This document shows, piece after piece, positions 5,529 to 7,899 of a stretch of 7,899 nucleotides of DNA (positions are counted from its first letter, which is position 1; every line of letters starts with the position of its first letter). The notes beneath the pieces are model-generated. The model did no database searches. It saw only the letters and a list, made by a program, of their open reading frames with translations, and had not been told where the DNA came from. Source of the stretch: Thermodesulfobacteriaceae bacterium (GTDB lineage Bacteria > Desulfobacterota > Thermodesulfobacteria > Thermodesulfobacteriales > Thermodesulfobacteriaceae); contig WGAR01000002.1 of NCBI GenBank assembly GCA_015494725.1, positions 1-7,899 on the forward strand, in the 5' to 3' direction. The translations under genes were made by a program, and so were the position numbers.

Positions 5529-7613
5529 ATGGATGCGGAATCTCTCAAAAAGTTGAAGCTTACGCGCAACATCGGTTTTGTGGCTCACATCGATGCGGGG
5601 AAGACCACCACTACGGAGAGGGTTCTTTATTATACCGGGCGGACGCACAAGATCGGTGAGGTGCACGAAGGTACCGCCACCATGGACTTTCTGCCCCAGG
5701 AGCAGGAACGGGGCATCACCATTACCTCCGCGGCTACCACCTGTTTCTGGAAGGGTCACAAGATCAACATCATCGACACCCCCGGTCACGTGGATTTCAC
5801 CATCGAGGTGGAGCGGAGTCTGCGGGTATTGGACGGGGCGGTGGTTATTTTCTGCGCGGTGGGCGGGGTGGAGCCGCAGTCGGAGACGGTCTGGCGTCAG
5901 GCCGATAAGTACAAGGTCCCCCGGATTGCCTTTGTGAATAAGATGGACCGTCTGGGGGCCAATTTCGAACGGGTGGTGGAGGAAATTCGGACCCGTCTGG
6001 GGGCTACGCCTCTTCCCCTGCAGATCCCCATCGGAGCCGAGGATAGTTTTGTGGGGGTGGTGGATCTGGTGGGTATGAAGGCCATTGTCTGGGAGGAGGA
6101 GACCCTGGGGGCCAGGTATCATTTCGAGGAAATTCCCGCCGATCTTCGGGACAAGGCCGAGGAATTTCGGACCAATCTCCTGGAAACCCTCGCGGACATC
6201 AACGACGAGATCATGGAAAAATACCTGGAGGGGGAGGAGATCTCCGAGGAGGAGATCAAGAAGGCCATTCGGGAAGGGACTCTGGCCTTCAAGTTTGTGC
6301 CGGTGCTCTGCGGTTCGGCCTTCAAGAACAAGGGGGTTCAGCCCCTGCTGGATGCCATCGTGGATTATCTTCCCTCTCCTCTGGATATTCCTCCGGTCAA
6401 GGGTTACAATCCCGACACCGGGGAGGTGGAGGAGCGGATTACCGATCCGGATCAGCCTCTGGCGGCTCTGGCCTTCAAGATCATGACCGATCCCTATGTA
6501 GGGACCCTCACCTTTCTGCGTATTTATTCCGGTAAGCTGGAGTCCGGGGTTACGGTTTATAATTCCACCAAACGGAAGCGGGAGCGGATCGGGCGTCTGG
6601 TGCGTATGCACGCCAAGCATCGCGAGGAGATCACCAGCGCCGAGGCCGGCGATATTGTGGCTGCCCTGGGGCTGCGGGTAACCACCACCGGAGACACGCT
6701 ATGTGACGAGACCAAGCCCATCGAGCTGGAGAAGCTCGAGATCCCCGAGCCGGTGATCTCGGTGGCGGTGGAACCCAAGACCAAGGCCGACCAGGAAAAA
6801 CTGGCCAATGCCCTCCAGAAGATCGCCCTGGAGGACCCTTCCTTCCGGGTGCAGACCGACCAGGAGACCGGTCAGACCCTTATCTGGGGCATGGGGGAGC
6901 TGCATCTGGAGATCATTGTGGATCGGCTGGTGCGGGAGTTCAAGGTGGGAGTGAACGTAGGGCGTCCGGAGGTGGCCTATAAAGAAACCATTACCAGCAC
7001 CGCCGAGGCCGAGGGCAAATACATCAAGCAGACCGGTGGTCGCGGTCAGTACGGGCATGTGAAGCTGGTGCTGGAGCCGGCTCCGGGGAAGGGTTTTGAA
7101 TTCATCTCCGAGATTGTGGGCGGAGCCATTCCCAAGGAGTTTATCCCGGCGGTGGAAAAGGGTGTGCGGGAGGCCATGGAGCAGGGGGTGCTGGCGGGTT
7201 ATCCGGTGATCGATGTGCGGGTCCGCCTGGTGGATGGAAGTTATCACGAGGTGGATTCCTCGGAGCTGGCCTTTGCCATTGCCGGTTCGCTGGGGTTTAA
7301 GGAGGCGGCCAAGAAGGCCAACCCGGTGCTCCTTGAGCCCATCATGCGGCTCGAGGTGGTAACGCCGGAGGAGTATCTGGGCGATGTCCTGGGAGACATA
7401 TCTTCCCGCCGTGGAAAGGTGGAGGGGATGGATGCCCGGGGCAATGTGAAGGTCATTCGGGCCTTTGTGCCCCTTGCGGAAATGTTTGGATATGCTACAC
7501 AATTGCGGTCGCTCACGCAGGGGCGAGCCAACTTTACCATGCAGTTTTCACACTACGAGAAGGTACCGGCCCATCTGGCCGAGGAGATCATAAAGAAAGC
7601 GAAAGGGATGTAG
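5529..7613 (+). CDS. fusA: Elongation factor G
   Basis: EF-G is the ribosomal translocase GTPase; it also splits post-termination ribosomes with RRF. The 694 residues are full length for the family. GTPase motifs are G1 AHIDAGKTT (19-27), G2 RGITI with T64 (61-65), G3 DTPGH (83-87), G4 NKMD (137-140) and G5 GSAFKNKG (262-269). Domain II begins near 310 (PLAALAFKIMTDPYVG), domain III carries PSFRVQTDQETGQTLIWGMG (437-456), domain IV has GGRGQYGH (503-510) and the tip-region segment YHEVDSSELAF (572-582) with the conserved H573, and domain V holds PIMRLEVVTPEEYLGDV (604-620). The canonical domain IV motifs point to a standard translocating EF-G rather than a tetracycline-resistance or SelB-like relative. 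tuf follows after 12 bases. Confidence 0.99.
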   Translation: MDAESLKKLKLTRNIGFVAHIDAGKTTTTERVLYYTGRTHKIGEVHEGTATMDFLPQEQERGITITSAATTCFWKGHKINIIDTPGHVDFTIEVERSLRVLDGAVVIFCAVGGVEPQSETVWRQADKYKVPRIAFVNKMDRLGANFERVVEEIRTRLGATPLPLQIPIGAEDSFVGVVDLVGMKAIVWEEETLGARYHFEEIPADLRDKAEEFRTNLLETLADINDEIMEKYLEGEEISEEEIKKAIREGTLAFKFVPVLCGSAFKNKGVQPLLDAIVDYLPSPLDIPPVKGYNPDTGEVEERITDPDQPLAALAFKIMTDPYVGTLTFLRIYSGKLESGVTVYNSTKRKRERIGRLVRMHAKHREEITSAEAGDIVAALGLRVTTTGDTLCDETKPIELEKLEIPEPVISVAVEPKTKADQEKLANALQKIALEDPSFRVQTDQETGQTLIWGMGELHLEIIVDRLVREFKVGVNVGRPEVAYKETITSTAEAEGKYIKQTGGRGQYGHVKLVLEPAPGKGFEFISEIVGGAIPKEFIPAVEKGVREAMEQGVLAGYPVIDVRVRLVDGSYHEVDSSELAFAIAGSLGFKEAAKKANPVLLEPIMRLEVVTPEEYLGDVLGDISSRRGKVEGMDARGNVKVIRAFVPLAEMFGYATQLRSLTQGRANFTMQFSHYEKVPAHLAEEIIKKAKGM

Positions 7614-7625
7614 AGGAGGTAAGAG

Positions 7626-7899
7626 ATGTCCAAGCCGAAGTTTGAGCGTAAGAAGCCGCATTTGAACGTGGGGACGATAGGGCATATTGATCATGGGAAA
7701 TCGACGTTGACGAGTGCGATAACGAAGGTGTTATCGACGAAGGGTTTGGCGGAGTACATCCCGTTTGAGAACATAGACAAGGCGCCGGAGGAGAGGCAGA
7801 GGGGGATCACGATTCAGCTGGCGCATGTGGAGTATGAGACGGAGAAGAGGCATTATGCGCACGTGGATTGTCCGGGGCATGCGGACTACATCAAGAACA
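7626..7899 (+). CDS. tuf: Elongation factor Tu (3' partial)
   Basis: EF-Tu delivers aminoacyl-tRNA to the ribosomal A site as a GTP complex. Only 91 codons are present; the gene runs off the right edge. The start MSKPKFERKKPHLNVGTIGH is typical. G1 is GHIDHGKS (19-26), with Ser at the Mg2+-ligand position where most EF-Tu proteins have Thr; G2 RGITI includes T62; G3 is DCPGH (81-85), followed by ADYIKN. The segment after G2 reads QLAHVEYE where NTAHVEYE or ATAHVEYE is commoner. A perfect AGGAGGT (7614-7620) lies 5 bases before the ATG. Codon use is strikingly different from fusA: all 7 Thr codons are ACG, all 6 Ala GCG, all 5 Pro CCG, and Leu is mostly TTG. It may be one of two tuf copies in the genome (not visible here). 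Confidence 0.97.
   Translation, partial: MSKPKFERKKPHLNVGTIGHIDHGKSTLTSAITKVLSTKGLAEYIPFENIDKAPEERQRGITIQLAHVEYETEKRHYAHVDCPGHADYIKN

Noticed and set aside
4770..6620. A 616-codon open frame on the - strand across rpsL, rpsG and fusA.
   Set aside because: It is antisense to three certain housekeeping genes, begins and ends inside them, shows low-complexity His/Gly/Pro/Leu-rich composition and no family pattern. It follows from the codon bias of the + strand genes.

Overview
The window looks like chromosomal DNA of a Gram-negative, probably thermophilic bacterium, most likely of the Thermodesulfobacteriota/Desulfobacterota. The basis is an outer-membrane protein resembling the DUF3373 family, an amino-acid transporter extremely close to LeuT of Aquifex aeolicus as I recall it, and translation-factor sequences of that general type. 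The lineage is inferred, since there is no rRNA in the window. I see no mobile element, CRISPR array, tRNA or rRNA.

Layout. (1) Positions 1-1388, + strand: the C-terminal part of a large beta-barrel protein, cut by the left edge and followed by a near-perfect GC-rich intrinsic terminator. (2) Positions 4430 down to 1426, - strand: an apparent three-gene operon with its own promoter. It encodes a LeuT-type Na+/amino-acid symporter, then a 36-residue single-helix membrane peptide whose ORF overlaps both neighbours, then the AAA+ ATPase RarA. The peptide has the look of a MetS-type small subunit of NSS transporters. (3) Positions 4485-7899, + strand: the str operon rpsL-rpsG-fusA-tuf (S12, S7, EF-G, EF-Tu), read from a strong sigma70-type promoter divergent from the transporter promoter. 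tuf runs off the right edge.

The str operon genes work together in translation: two 30S proteins and the two main elongation GTPases. Two terminator-like hairpins lie inside this operon, one just downstream of the promoter and one between rpsG and fusA, so graded expression by attenuation or read-through is plausible. The rpsL-rpsG gap is too short to hold the S7 autoregulatory site known from E. coli.

Most of the window is conserved housekeeping sequence. The points that deserve attention are the hidden transporter small-subunit ORF, the two hairpins in the str operon, and the abrupt change of codon usage at the start of tuf.
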